DNA of 6,305 bases from an uncultured beta proteobacterium (GTDB lineage: Bacteria; Pseudomonadota; Gammaproteobacteria; Burkholderiales; Burkholderiaceae_B). The notes below the pieces were generated by a model, which saw only the letters and a list, made by a program, of their open reading frames with translations, had not been told where the DNA came from and ran no database searches. The stretch's first letter is position 1; each line of letters opens with the position of its first letter. The translations under genes were made by a program, and so were the position numbers. The DNA lies in NCBI GenBank assembly GCA_903924715.1, contig CAIYCP010000138.1, forward strand, positions 1 to 6,305. Reading direction: 5' to 3'. Below are positions 6,260-6,305 of the stretch, in pieces.

Positions 6260-6274
6260 CGCATTACTAGGGAT
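6240..6274. repeat. Long inverted repeat: operator or terminator
   Basis: The arms at 6241-6255 (TCCCTAGTAGTGCGA) and 6259-6273 (TCGCATTACTAGGGA) pair over 15 positions with a single G-T and a TAA loop. A flanking A-T pair extends the dyad to 6240-6274. It begins 93 bases after the monooxygenase stop. As RNA it would be a strong hairpin, but the following tract (TTTCTAC) is interrupted, so it is a weaker terminator than the one at 1335-1369. As DNA it is a near-perfect palindrome around a -10-like GATAAT, which suits an operator. A palindromic repeat element found elsewhere in the genome is a third possibility. The symmetry is certain, the role is not. Confidence 0.6.
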
Positions 6275-6305
6275 TTCTACTTACCTTTCACCATTTTTCT
6301 CATCC

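Overview
The window looks like a piece of a proteobacterial chromosome, most plausibly a betaproteobacterium of the order Burkholderiales. That placement rests on gene style and on the roughly 50% GC content judged by eye; no rRNA or other marker gene is present, so it is an inference. Every confident gene lies on the plus strand and the region is densely coding. I see no insertion sequence, phage gene, CRISPR array, tRNA or rRNA.

Layout: the first 45 bases probably encode the last 14 residues of a gene that starts outside the window. A leader of about 130 bases follows. It holds a weak promoter-like element, an inverted repeat and an exact tandem 11-bp repeat, and then a good ribosome binding site. 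Next comes a complete tripartite TRAP transporter: a Tat-exported solute-binding protein (179-1315), a perfect intrinsic terminator (1335-1369), the small permease (1399-2082) and the large permease (2079-3956). The two permease genes overlap by 4 bases. The large permease is about 190 residues longer than usual because of an insertion in its middle. A RidA/YjgF-family gene (3964-4431) begins within about 10 bases of the permease stop. After a 101-base gap, a Type I Baeyer-Villiger monooxygenase (4533-6146) carries all the family's signature motifs. The window closes with a long, nearly perfect dyad (6240-6274) that coincides with a promoter-like sequence pointing out of the window.

How the genes may work together: the transporter would take up an organic anion across the inner membrane using an ion gradient. 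The monooxygenase would convert a ketone to an ester or lactone with NADPH and O2. The RidA-type protein may clear reactive imine/enamine intermediates or serve a related hydrolytic role. The natural reading is an uptake-and-catabolism cluster for a keto-acid or a cyclic/aromatic carboxylate that yields a ketone. The substrate cannot be read from the sequence, and the link between transporter and oxygenase rests only on co-orientation and proximity. The terminator after the first gene suggests the binding protein is made in excess over the membrane subunits.
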